Below are positions 17,366 through 59,844 of a stretch of 64,000 nucleotides of DNA, piece by piece (position 1 is the first letter of the stretch; each line of letters starts with the position of its first letter). Below the pieces are notes generated by a model. The model did no database searches, was not told where the DNA came from, and saw nothing but the letters and a program-made list of their open reading frames with translations. The stretch is taken from assembly GCA_949775045.1 (NCBI GenBank), contig OX459097.1:13347210-13411209 (forward strand), read 5' to 3'. Origin of the DNA: Metridium senile (taxonomy: Eukaryota; Cnidaria; Anthozoa; Actiniaria; Metridiidae). The position numbers and the translations under genes were made by a program.

Positions 17366-17410
17366 GTTATGTAACACTGACTTGTGTTACATAACCTAGT
17401 GTTTAATAAA
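17366..17410. terminator. 12-bp perfect hairpin and poly(A) signals between convergent genes
   Basis: GTTATGTAACAC (17366-17377) pairs perfectly with GTGTTACATAAC (17384-17395) around a 6-nt loop. AATAAA follows at 17405-17410 for rightward messages. On the other strand ATTAAA (complement of about 17402-17407) serves the leftward zinc-protein gene, whose stop is at 17411. It is probably a shared 3' end region. Confidence 0.6.
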
Positions 17411-17920
17411 TTAATCTTGTCGTGTCTCCTGTGTTGCGTTACAAGCTTTACAATGAGACTTTTGTCTGTTGTGTTCACATATTTGAGAGCCACCGCACAA
17501 CTTACAAAAGAATTTCTGTCTGTTGTGCTCACATATTCCTTTCCCGTTGCAGTCTTTGCAGATATATCTCGCTCGTTTATGTTCGCAGAAGCTACCACCA
17601 TTACATAATTTGCAACGTGATTTACGGCGGTTGTGAGGACAGATTTGTGACCCATGACAATCTCTACAATAATATTTTACTTTACCGTGCGGACATTTCT
17701 TAGGATCGCGTTTCGGTTCATCTAAAACTTTGACAAGTTCGGCTTTAGGCTCTGGTATCGGTTCATCGAAAATACTCGATGACGTGTTAGGAACTATATT
17801 ACCTGGTGGTTTTGCGTTAGTCAACGCTTCGATGAGTTCGGCCTTACGTAATTTGTAGTAGCCTTTGATCCCTCGCTCTTTGGCGAGGGCTTTCAACTCT
17901 TTCACTGTATGCTTGTTCAT
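17411..17920 (-). CDS. SAP domain plus five CxHx6CxxC zinc repeats, 169 residues
   Basis: Residues 1-36 are identical to the polymerase N-terminus except A/T at residue 34, because both are encoded in the TIRs. Residues 45-57 (NTSSSIFDEPIPE) still resemble polymerase residues 69-81, beyond the TIR. From residue 76, five tandem 18-residue units with C-x-H-x6-C-x2-C (cysteines at 76, 85, 88 and every 18 residues on) should each bind one zinc. Similar short repeats are known from giant-virus and algal proteins. A DNA/RNA-binding regulator that shares the polymerase's promoter and SAP module is the likely reading, by inference. It converges on the basic coiled-coil gene. Confidence 0.85.
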   Translation of the reverse strand: MNKHTVKELKALAKERGIKGYYKLRKAELIEALTNAKPPGNIVPNTSSSIFDEPIPEPKAELVKVLDEPKRDPKKCPHGKVKYYCRDCHGSQICPHNRRKSRCKLCNGGSFCEHKRARYICKDCNGKGICEHNRQKFFCKLCGGSQICEHNRQKSHCKACNATQETRQD

Positions 17921-18100
17921 TTTTATTATAATATCTAATTCTTTAAGCCGTTTTTCAATTTTTTAGGTCAGGGTCAGGTATCGCTAATTTAGTAGGGAGG
18001 GGTGGGTGTAAAAATATTTGACGCCGGGTGCTCTATGATTTCAATGTGTCCTCGTGGTGTGATTTCAATTTGTCCTCGTGGCGCCAAGAATCAACTACTC
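17813..18100 (-). repeat. Polinton right terminal inverted repeat
   Basis: Inverted copy of 3703-3990. It carries the promoter box, ATG and first 36 codons of the zinc protein. The two mismatches to the left copy are one in the untranslated part and one that turns an Ala codon into Thr. Confidence 0.95.
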
Positions 18101-18283
18101 CCTTTAGTAAGTATTTAGCCCGAATTTCGTATGCGCATTTTTAATGAGCTTTTAAAAGAAATTTCAGAGCTTTCTCAGATTGCCAAGTGAAACACATTAT
18201 CACCCTGACTGTTATCATCGTCACCATCAACATCATCATCACTATTGTCACTCAATCCTCCTACTAGTCAGTTATGACATAGT

Positions 18284-18949
18284 TCAGTTCTCGTGTTTCA
18301 AAGTGTGTAAATTATCCATGCATTTCCTTATACTGCAAGTATCTTCTCGAATTGAAGCAAAGTCCTGCTCTGTTCTTGACATTTGTAGTTTCAACCCTTG
18401 TATTTCTTTCTCTATATAATCAAGTGTCACAACCAACACCTCAATAGGCTTGTACTTGTTCATGTTGTAAAGAGGAGGAGGCTCAGTCGACTGCTTCTCA
18501 AAGACTCGCCATATTTTGAAAGAGGATTCGCGTTTTATTGACGCCATCGTACGTACACGTTCGTAGAAATCTTTTTCTAGTTCCCATTTCCTTTGAAAAC
18601 TCTCTTTCGCCTTGAAAATATCCTTCGTATTACAATTTGTTTTTGCTTTGTTGTAGTAAAGAGCACCTTCTTGCAAATGTTCTTTATGATTTCCAGTCAA
18701 AGACATAAACGTTTTTACTTCTTCTTTAGCAACTTTATTTTCCGATTCCTTAATCTTTGACAAACCCCCTCTTATCTCAGAAACTTTCTTTGTGACACGC
18801 GTGGTTGCTGTATCTTTGCCATAAAGTGTGTCTTTTTGTGACCTTTTGGCTTCTTGGTTATCGGCCGTATTCCAAGACGTTGAATTTTTTGTTTTTTCGT
18901 CATATTTTCGGGGTGTTGAGGGAAGCTCTCGCTTGCGTCTATCGCTCAT
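18284..18949 (-). CDS. Coiled-coil protein of unknown function, 221 residues
   Basis: An intact single-exon frame outside the Polinton. Not recognised. The N-terminus is basic and S/T-rich (MSDRRKRELPSTPRKY..). Helical charged segments cover about 50-130, then FKIWRVFEKQSTEPPPLY, then a C-terminal coiled coil (..TLDYIEKEIQGLKLQMSRTEQDF..). There is no membrane segment. It is divergent from PSMD5, with 335 bases between start codons that may act as a bidirectional promoter. It could be a host gene; retrogene origin is possible because no intron is seen. Confidence 0.6.
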   Translation of the reverse strand: MSDRRKRELPSTPRKYDEKTKNSTSWNTADNQEAKRSQKDTLYGKDTATTRVTKKVSEIRGGLSKIKESENKVAKEEVKTFMSLTGNHKEHLQEGALYYNKAKTNCNTKDIFKAKESFQRKWELEKDFYERVRTMASIKRESSFKIWRVFEKQSTEPPPLYNMNKYKPIEVLVVTLDYIEKEIQGLKLQMSRTEQDFASIREDTCSIRKCMDNLHTLKHEN

Positions 18950-19284
18950 ACTTTCAGAATTGCCTCAGATCACCATTGTGTATATATCGAAGCTCGAATA
19001 ATTCGACTTGATTCAAATAGACAAAAATTCTCATTTCCGGATTAATATTTTGGGTTGCTTTTTCATGCGTCTGAATGACATAATCTTTTAATGTGGATTC
19101 CAAGTGCTACTGGAAAAATTTAAAAACAGTCTTTGATTAATTTGCAATCATTAAAATATTGATATTTTCTCTTATTGCTTCTCTTCTCTTCTACTTCTCT
19201 TCTCAAATATTTGTTGGGTTTCCTGTGTTATCTATTACCGCAGACAAAAGTATTGCTGACTCATGCAGACAAGACGGAACAAAG
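18950..19284. promoter_or_regulatory. Intergenic region between divergent starts
   Basis: AT-rich gap between the minus-strand coiled-coil gene and PSMD5. The PSMD5 start context (AACAAAGATGGCG) is a good Kozak match. No other clear element is seen. Confidence 0.4.
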
Positions 19285-22200
19285 ATGGCGGACCAAAAGT
19301 GCATGGAACTTGTAGAAAACATTTCTAATTCAACAGATAATGATCTGACAAGCTATCTGAAAGACTTAAACCTACTTATTGACAGCTCTTCTTCAAATAC
19401 GCAACAACTTGCCGCAATAATTCCATGTGAAGTCCTCTTCAACTGTCTAAAATCGACAACCGAGAAACAAAACTTGCTCTGCAAAAGAATCCTTCAGAAA
19501 GTGTTACGCTTTGAAAAGCCAGATGCTGTAGTTACTAAGTACCACGATTATGTCATTGAAGGAATGAATCATCCTTCCTTTGAAGTACGGGAGCTGTGTT
19601 TGAACGAAGTTGAACGCTGCTCTAAAACAGTAAATGGTGTTCTGGCTTTAGTCGATAAAGGGGACATGCTGGCCTACGTTTGCAGATCTATCGCGGACGA
19701 TAACCTATCCTGCGCACAGTTAGCGTGTGGTACTTTCAAAAATCTTGCAAAGAACGAGACAGGGATGGCTGTTATCTACCATCACCAACTCCAAAGCGAG
19801 TTTAATGAGCTCCTTCTAAACAAGGAAGTCATTCGACTTAGAGTCTATGAAATGTTCATTGAGATTCAAAAAGATTCCGTCGAAGCTTTTGACTCATGTA
19901 AAAGAGCTGGGATATTCGAGAAGCTCCTAAAAGAACTTGACAGTGATGATGTTCTTGTGCAAATGAACTGTTTTGAGCTGCTTACAAAGTTTGCCAGTTC
20001 AAGTGAACATGGCCTTGTGTATCTTGAGCAGAATGGAGTCATGATGAAACTGCATAACATGCTGCTAGATGCTGAAAGTAATCCACTAATGCAGCTTATT
20101 CTACCTGGTAAGATAGAACAAGTTCTTGATGACAGGGGAAGTGTGTACAGGGTTCGTGCTACTCCTTAAACTCCTTGAAAACTCCTTAGATTTGATTTAC
20201 GTTTTTAAGAGCGACGGTCCACTAATACCGAGCGAAGTCCGGCAACAGAGAAAAATCGATTTTCTTTATATTCGGCCTAGCGATAGGTATTAGTGAGTAA
20301 GTAAACCTGGGGGGTTTGATTTTTCAAAAAATTAAATTGTCGCCAAGATATAGCCAAAAACCGGATCGGCCGAATTCGAGCCAGAGAAAGCGTGCGATGA
20401 AAGCAGTTTTTGGGGTCTCTTTAACCTTGTCCTGTAAAGACCCAACATAATTTCCGGAATTTATTTGTTGGAATATTTGTTTTTGAACTATTTTCGAACA
20501 TCTTCAATGCAGTTTTAGGCTCATAGGCTTCTTTTCTTTCTTTTGAGAGGCTCGCCAATTTCGCTATAATTTTGAACCTTGAAAACTTCATTCCGGTGCA
20601 CTAATTCAAAAAATAAATTCTATATGTGGTATAACTCAGAAACTTTTAAATCTTCGGATTCTAAACAAATTAAGGTTTTTCTTAAAGAATATGTAAAATT
20701 TATTCTGGGGAAATAACTACAGCGCTGCGAACAAGCGAGTGAAAATGCAAGTTTTTGGTGAATATTTCGACAAAGCCCGTAAAAGTGCGTTTTGACCCTT
20801 TCGAAATACGACAAAAATCGATATATAATTACGTTCCAATTTACACATTTAAGTTTAACAGAACTTTAAGAGTTATTGTTTTAGATAACTCCAAAAATCA
20901 AAGCTTAGAAATCTATATTTTCTTTTGTTTACTCCAGTAAAATGACTGAATTAATTTATAATTAGCATATTATAAACGAAAACATTTCCAATATGGTTTG
21001 AATACGAAAAAACATTACTAATTTGACTAATATCAAAAAGAAATATTAGAGAAAGACATTATTACATGTTTTATTTGTTTTCTTGGTGATTCAGTACAGT
21101 TTCACATCCATTTTCATAATTTGTTGTGTGTGTTATTCTTGGAATCAGATTGCGTGATCTTCGCCCCGTGACGGAAGGCGTACATAGAGCTTGAACACGG
21201 TTAATCTGGATCACTCCAAAAATCAAAGCTCATAATTCTATAATTTTTTTTCTTTACTGGCATAAGATTTTATTTTTTTAAGATTTTATTTTTTTTTTCA
21301 ATACGTTTTGGATGCAAAAAAACCTCTCCCAATTCGACTGGAATCAAAAAGCAATATAACAGAAATACATTTGAATATGCTGTACATGTTTTCTTGGTGA
21401 TTCTGTACATTTTCATATCCATTTTCATAATTCGTTGTAAGTGTTATAATCAGATTGCGTGACCTACTTCCTGTGGGGGGTAGGGGGTAGGGGGTGGAGG
21501 GGGTAAAGAAGGAGGTAAAGAACACACATGTGTCTATGATTCCGAATGCAATTATTTTGATATTTTTTTATTTTCAATGGAAGCATTAATGCATAATTTT
21601 AAGATTTCGGTAAACATCGAAAAATATATTTAAGTCTGGAAAGTGAATTTGTCTTTTTCATTTTGTAATTTTATTTTCCAATCTTGTCAAATAAGGGACG
21701 GGACATTTATTAGAGGGGGTGGGCTGGTGCATTTTCAATTCCCTTGATATAATTTTTTGTGGCCCTGTTCTTTCAAATGCACAATTTAACACCGCCTTCT
21801 AAGAGATAGTACATAAAATAACAATGATGATGATAATGATGATTGCAGAATTTTTCTTGGCCGTCCACTTTTGCCTGCATGAAAAAGTATGACCCCTACC
21901 CCATTTGCACCAGCCCTCCCCCTCCTAATAAATGACCAGTCCCTAATGAGCTTGGGCTGCATGTGGATAAATAATGTTCTGTCTAATTATACTCTCTTGA
22001 TACTACCAAAAATTACTTAACTATTAAAACCACAAAGAAACGATCGTAATTTCAGTATTATGACAGTATTACTGGAAAAACAGCTCGTAATTAGATTTAT
22101 TATAGAGAGAAAGCAAGAATATGCAAGAATTCCCATTAATTATCATAAATTTAAACGGATCGAGAACGAGTAATAATGTTTTCATATAAAATTCGAGTTT

Positions 22201-25200
22201 ATATGATACGAATGATGCATAAGTTTTGTTTTTGTTTGTTTGCGTCAGTATTTCGAAAGTTATATCTAGATCGAGCTAGAAAGCTAAATCTTGACAAAAA
22301 TTAACTGTGTAGACGAAAGCTATGCCCAAAGTTTGCATTTTATGACATCATTTTTTTTTTTCAAAAATAGAGAAATCGCTGAAATACCATAACAATGGAA
22401 GCAAAATCACCTGTAAAAAATAGATATCTATTTAATCCCCTCCCAAAGAGCCGATAGTTACTACAAATCCGGGGCGCCGCCGTTCCAAAATATGTCTCAA
22501 ACTTCCCCTACTTGTTACATTACCATAGGATAAAATTTCTTAAAATTTCGTAAAAAACGTGTTGTCTATTGACTTTTAGAAAACTAGCAAACATTATGGG
22601 AAGGTTTATAAAATATTTTTTGACGTCACACACTGACCTCTTCTCGCGCATGGCCCTAACACTGGCCGCTTGTACGCAAGATATGAATAAAAGTATTTGA
22701 AAAAAAAAATCGAAAAGATTGAGAAAATGTCATTATTCAGGGTCTATCTAGTTAAACCATAGACAGTACCGTAGACCGTGTTCAAGCTCTATGTACGCCT
22801 TCCGTCACGGGGCGAAGATCACGCAATCTGATTCCAAGAATAATACACACAACAAATTATGAAAATGGATGTGAAACTGTACTGAATCACCAAGAAAACA
22901 AATAAAACATGTAATAATGTCTTTCTCCAATATTACTTTTTGATATCAGTCAAATTAGGAATGTTTTTTCGTATTCAAACCATATTGGAAATGTTTTCGT
23001 TTATAATATGCTAATTATAAATTAATTCAGTCATTTTACTGAAGTAAACAAAAGAAAATATAGATTTCAAAGCTTTGATTTTTGGAGTTATCTAAATCGA
23101 TCATTCTTAAAGTTCTGTTAAACTTAAATGTGTAAATTGGAACGTAATTATATATCAATTTTTGTCGTATTTCGAAAAGGCCAAGACGCACTTTTTACGT
23201 GCTTTGTCGAAATATTCACCAAAAACTGGCATTTTCACTCGCTTGTTCGGAGCGCTGTAGTTATTTCCCCAGAATAAATTTTACATATTCTTTAAGAACA
23301 ACCTTAACTTGTTTAGAATCCGAAGATTTAAAAGTTTCTGAGTTATACCACATATAAAATTTATTTTTTGAATTAGTGCACCGGAATGAAGTTTTCAAGG
23401 TCCAAAATTATAGCGAAATTGGCGAGCCTCTCAAAAGAAAGAAAAGAAGCCTATGAGCCTAAAACTGCATTGAAGATGTTCGAAAATAGTTCAAAAACAA
23501 ATATTCCAACAAATAAATTCCGGAAATTATGTTGGGTCTTTGCAGGACAAGGTTAAAGAGACCCCAAAAACTGCTTTCATCGCACGCTTTCTCTGGCTCG
23601 AATTCGGCCGATCCGGTTTTTGGCTATATCTCGGCGACAATTTAATTTTTTGAAAAATCAAACCCACCAGGTTTACTTACTCACTAATACCTATCTCTAG
23701 GCCGAATATAAAGAAAATCGATTTTTCTCTGTTGCCGCCGATTCGTGATTTGGCTCGGTATTAGTGGACCGTCGCTCTTAAGGGCACTTGAAAAGCCCTT
23801 GAATTTTAGAAAATCTTCAAAAACTCCTTAAAAACTCCTTAATTCTAGCTAAAGTAAGGTAAACTTTGATAAAATTTGGTCATTCTTAGCGACGTTAACA
23901 ATGACAGGAATATCATATATATATTAAAGTTGTTGCAAAAAGTGCTTAAAAATTACTTTTTGGTCCTTGAAAACTCCTTGAAAACTCCTTAGATTTTGTT
24001 TACTGACATTAGCACGAACCCTGTGTGTATGTGTGTGCATTGGGAGGGGGAGGGGGAGGGGGAGGGGAGGGGCTGTTGGATGGGGAGGGGTGGCAATGAA
24101 CGTAAAATTCAAAGTGGACTGAAGCTGATAATTACCAAAATGAAACCAGTGCGTGAATGCATTCTCTTACCCAGGCCCTTCTCAGCTTCACTGATCAAAG
24201 ACTCTGGTCGGACACAAACCGGAAGACCCAGAATCTGGGTTGTCTGATATGAGCATGCTCAATATTTTTTAACTTTCGGTAACAGAAATTTAGAAATTTA
24301 GAAATTTAGAACATAAATTTAGACTCTCTATAGATATATGTATTGTAAAACAACAGATTCTGATATACAATTACTGAGGCAACATAAGTGACCAAAGCAT
24401 GTGGCAGGGTCGTGATGAGGGATGTTTTCTTGTGATTGATCCCGATTGTTTACACAAACGTTTGATCCCTGATCCCCCCCAAAATGTTCTGATCCCTGAA
24501 TTTATTGATACAATCCTGATCCCTCTTCTGTGATACCTGATTCCAGCTGATTCCGACTATGTGATCCTTGATCCCACATCCCTCGTCACGACCCTGATGT
24601 GGAGCAAGCACATCAGCTAGAATTTAAAAAAAGTCCTACTCATTTCTACTTGGTAATTACTTTGATTAAATTACATAATTACTGAGTCACAAATAACAGG
24701 GATTTAATATATAAATTTGATCTCCCGTACACAGGTATAATTAAGTTCTTTGGCCATCTAGCACATGTTAGGCCATTGGAAGTAACCCAAAAATACCCAC
24801 AATTCATAGAGCAGGTTTACACCCAGCTAAACTGTGGTGACCCAAGACTCATGCCGATAGCTGTGGAAACCATTGGTGCTATAGCACACTCACCTCAAGG
24901 CCTTCAAGCCATCTTCAACAATGAGAGGAGAGACAAGCATATGATGAAGGTGTTATACAACCATGTAATGGGCTCAGAACCTGATCTACGCCTACGAGCA
25001 CTAAGTACCTTATCAGCCATTTTCTTCACCCAAGAGACTCCAACTGAAGACTTGTCCAATTTTTTAAGGAGGCTCTACAGTGACATGACAAGCAAACCGC
25101 TTGAAGGTCTTTCTGGTGTTGCTAAGCAACCATTTGAGGAGTTGCGCTGTGGTGCCTTGAAGGTGATGAAAGCATTGGCAAAGTTTGAATGGGCACAGCA

Positions 25201-25350
25201 GGAAATGGTAGCCTGTCCAGGTAATTTGTGGTTGACACTGTGATGTCAGGGTTAGTATAATGATGATTATGATAGTGTTATTGAGGATGATGGTGGTGAT
25301 ATTGATGATGTTGTTATTGATTATAATGATGGTGTTTATGATGATGGTCT

Positions 25351-25387
<37 letters not shown>

Positions 25388-26114
25388 AATAATAATAGTG
25401 CTGCTGCTGATGGTGTTTATGATGGTGATGCTGATGATTTTAATAATAATAGTAGAGATGCTGTTCATAATGAACGTATTGTTAATGGTATTTATAATGG
25501 TAATGGTGATGATAATAATAATAATAGTGCTACTGCTGATAATGGTGTTGTTGATGGTGTTTATAATGGAGTTGATTATGTGATGATGATGATATTAATA
25601 GTCCTGCTGCTGCTGATGATTAGGATGGGTGGTTCTATTTAGAATGGACCATTAGAATGAATATGACAACAATAAAACACCAATATAGGTTATGGTAATT
25701 TTGATGTTGATAAAGATAATCATGGTAATACTATTATTTAACTTAAACTTTGCAAACTAATTAGCCTGAGAAAACAAACGTTCTTTCGCTCCTCTTCCCC
25801 CGCGAAGGAGAGGAGCGAAAGAACAGTTTCGCGGGGGAAGAGGAGCGAAAGAATGTCTGTTTTCTCAGGCTACAAACTAATCAATATGCCATTATTTCCC
25901 TCTAGGTTACCTGGAGTATCTTCTTGATAGACGAACAGAACCAGAGAAGACAGGCAAAGAACTCAAACATGAACTGATAGTTGAAATTGTCCATTCCCCA
26001 TCATCTAGACATGTTTTTGATGCACCATACTTTTTGAAACTCAGAGAGTATGAGAGAGAAGGGCCATTCTTTGCAAAGTCACAAGTTGCAGTTGCTTTTG
26101 AAGGAGCTGACTAG
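19285..26114 (+). CDS. PSMD5: 26S proteasome assembly chaperone PSMD5 (S5b/Hsm3), 3 exons
   Basis: A cytosolic chaperone that guides assembly of the proteasome base by binding the Rpt1 (PSMC2) module. Exons 19285-20107, 24735-25220 and 25916 region resolved as 25906-26114; all introns are GT..AG and all junctions phase 1. The product is 505 residues; the human protein is 504. Helical HEAT/ARM-like repeats run throughout (..CFELLTKFASSSEHGLVYLEQNG..). The C-terminus reads GYLEYLLDRRTEP..EKTGKELKHEL and ends in ..FAKSQVAVAFEGAD. The ATG in AAAGATGGCGG is used; an upstream open stretch lacks an ATG. AATAAA lies 9 bases after the stop. Intron 1 is 4.6 kb because of nested transposons. Intron 2 has a GAT array and a 111-bp MITE ending 34 bases before exon 3. 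Confidence 0.93.
20147..24025. mobile_element. Older MITE split by a larger insertion
   Basis: ACAGGGTTCGTGCTA (20147-20161) and its complement TAGCACGAACCCTGT (24010-24024) bracket the 3.57-kb TTAA element. CTCCTTGAAAACTCCTTAGATTT repeats stand just inside both ends in the same direction. This is best read as an older CTCCTTGAAAA-type MITE that received the TTAA element. Its left end is only 40 bases after the PSMD5 exon 1 donor. Confidence 0.6.
20209..23777. mobile_element. 3.57-kb TTAA-flanked transposon with about 1-kb inverted repeats (Sola3-like?)
   Basis: The ends are GAGCGACGGTCCACTAATACC and its complement, flanked by TTAA on both sides (20205-20208, 23778-23781). Left arm 20209-21201 and right arm 22775-23777 are complementary over about 1 kb with scattered differences. 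A TTAA duplication with a GRG..CYC terminus fits Sola3; Kolobok and piggyBac also use TTAA but usually have other termini. The 1.57-kb centre has no sizeable open frame, so the element is non-autonomous. An internal direct duplication of about 270-330 bases (about 20886-21150 and 21211-21465) is present. Confidence 0.75.
24405..24596. mobile_element. MITE, CAGGGTCGTGATGAGGGATG termini
   Basis: 192 bp with about 20-bp inverted ends (CAGGGTCGTGATGAGGGATG / CATCCCTCGTCACGACCCTG). The interior repeats TGATCCCTGAT-like words. It lies in PSMD5 intron 1. Confidence 0.75.
25245..25620. repeat. GAT/GAT-GTT microsatellite
   Basis: Imperfect GAT repeats with GTT, AAT and GCT variants in PSMD5 intron 2. 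Long open frames of Met/Ile/Val here are repeat artefacts. Confidence 0.85.
25762..25872. mobile_element. Short palindromic MITE, TAGCCTGAGAAAACA termini
   Basis: 111-bp nearly perfect palindrome: TAGCCTGAGAAAACA at the left and TGTTTTCTCAGGCTA at the right, with arms continuing through TTCTTTCGCTCCTCTTCCCCCGCG. There is no coding capacity. It ends 34 bases before PSMD5 exon 3. Confidence 0.85.
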
Positions 26115-27051
26115 ATTTATTTAATAAAAAAGTTTAAAGAGCTGTCAAAATTGACTTCAAAACAGCCCATACTTTTACATGAATACTCAGAGGAAATAAG
26201 TGTTGTTTTGGCTATGAGAGACACTGTTTCCTCACAGTTTTCATGTAAAAGTTGGTTGTTGCTAGGTTGCATTTACCATATGTACTTTTGTCTAAAGAGA
26301 AGTAAATTATATAAACCATAAACAAGGAGGCTTTTAGTTGTTATTATTTTGGATTATTTTTATTATTTTGGGATTTATTTGTTTTGTTTTGTTTTGTTTA
26401 TTAGCTTTTTCATAAAATTTTTTATTTACACTTTTAGTGATACACATAGTGTAACACTCTAGATATTGACAATTATACTGAATGTATTATTCATACATCC
26501 TGACAGCATAGACAGAATGCTAATGTGGCCGACATGATAGATTAGAATGACATCAACAAAGGTGAAAAGTATGAGACAAAAATATTCAATTCTTGAGAAG
26601 TGATGAGAATGTGTGAAAAACAACACAACGAGGCAAGCAAGGTAACACAGTTCACAGAACACATACAAATCTCTGTAATTTTGATTCCAAATAGCTTCAC
26701 TTGAATTATATTTAAAGCAATAAAACTTTCTAAAAATACACATTTCTGCCTGCTCTTTCTGATGGTGGTGCTTATTTTTTAAAGATAAAGTATATATTTT
26801 TTAAAGTCAATTGCCATTCAATCAATAGGCCAATTACAACGGTCCCGGGATTGACGATTTCACTTGTAAAAGAGGATACCAGTCTTATATGATCACGAGC
26901 ATTAAAATGAAAAAAATTGAGAAAGAAAACGGGGATAAAACCTTTTCCCGCGGGTTTTAGGCCGAACGGCACGCTGGGGGAAAAAAAATCGGTTATTGGC
27001 CGCGAGAGACTGGTGCCTACTATTGTTGCTACAACAAACGATCCAAGAAAC
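26115..27051. other. Intergenic PSMD5 to CCDC180
   Basis: No gene seen. It holds the PSMD5 3' end (AATAAA at about 26123) and AT-rich spacer; the GC-richer part from about 26830 is presumably the CCDC180 promoter. Confidence 0.5.
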
Positions 27052-27099
27052 AAAATGGCGGCTGAACAAAACGTTGTAACATCAACAACTTTACGTTAG
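27052..27099 (+). other. Possible uORF before CCDC180
   Basis: An ATG in a strong context (AACAAAATGGCGG) opens a short frame ending in TAG at about 27097, 25 bases before the CCDC180 start. If within the 5' UTR it would act as an upstream open frame. No transcript evidence is available. Confidence 0.35.
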
Positions 27100-27123
27100 C
27101 ATTACTATCATAAAAACGCTCAC

Positions 27124-59331
<32,208 letters not shown>

Positions 59332-59584
59332 GGGTGTTTAACGATAAAAATTATTTAAAAATCAGGATTCATGCGAAGGAGAGAAAAAAATTGAATACAA
59401 AAATACAATTCTTTTAAAAATCCAAAATTAATCCAGTACCGTTTTGTATATAAAATATTGCACTATTTTATTGTTTGTACGCAACCTGGATTTTCATCAT
59501 TTCAAAATGTTTTTAATAAAAATGTTATTTCTTCACAATAGTAGTTGTTTCATGATAATTATTTTTTGGTCATTTTGCATCAAC

Positions 59585-59840
59585 CTCGTACCCAGCGCCC
59601 ACGTTACTTTTGGTCTGCGACAAAGAACGTGAGCCCTGGCATAAACCGTTTCTGAGCGAATTTGATTGGCCCATGCATTTTCAAACTGATGCGCACGCGC
59701 ATTTTTCCGGGCGTAATTTAGCTAACGCATGCGCTGTAACACCGGAAGTCCAATAAATCCTGGACTTTGCTAGAAACGGTTTATGCCAGAGCTCACGTTC
59801 TTTGTCGCAGACCAAAAGTAACGCGGGCGCTGGGTACGAG
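59585..59840. mobile_element. MITE, CTCGTACCCAGCGCCC ends
   Basis: About 70-base inverted ends (CTCGTACCCAGCGCCCACGT; inner AACGTGAGCCCTGGCATAAA) around a GC-rich centre. Located just after the CCDC180 poly(A) signal. Confidence 0.85.
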
Positions 59841-59844
59841 ATTG

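Larger units (their letters stand above)
3703..18100. mobile_element. Complete Polinton/Maverick (adintovirus-like) element
   Basis: A 14.4-kb self-synthesising DNA transposon or integrated virus. Seen directly: near-identical 288-bp terminal inverted repeats whose ends read AGTAGTTG...CAACTACT, matching the 5'-AG..CT-3' type of Polinton end, and intact frames for the Polinton hallmarks (protein-primed PolB, DD35E integrase, packaging ATPase, double-jelly-roll-type capsid protein). No frame is broken and the TIRs differ at only two bases, so the copy is young or recently homogenised. Unusual points: no 6-bp target duplication is visible (left flank GCCGAG or GGCCGA, right flank CCCTTT or CCTTTA), and no Ulp1-like maturation protease was recognised. 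Gene order: polB > < int, then mcp > ATPase > small virion genes > 517-residue protein > basic coiled-coil protein > < zinc protein. Confidence 0.95.
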
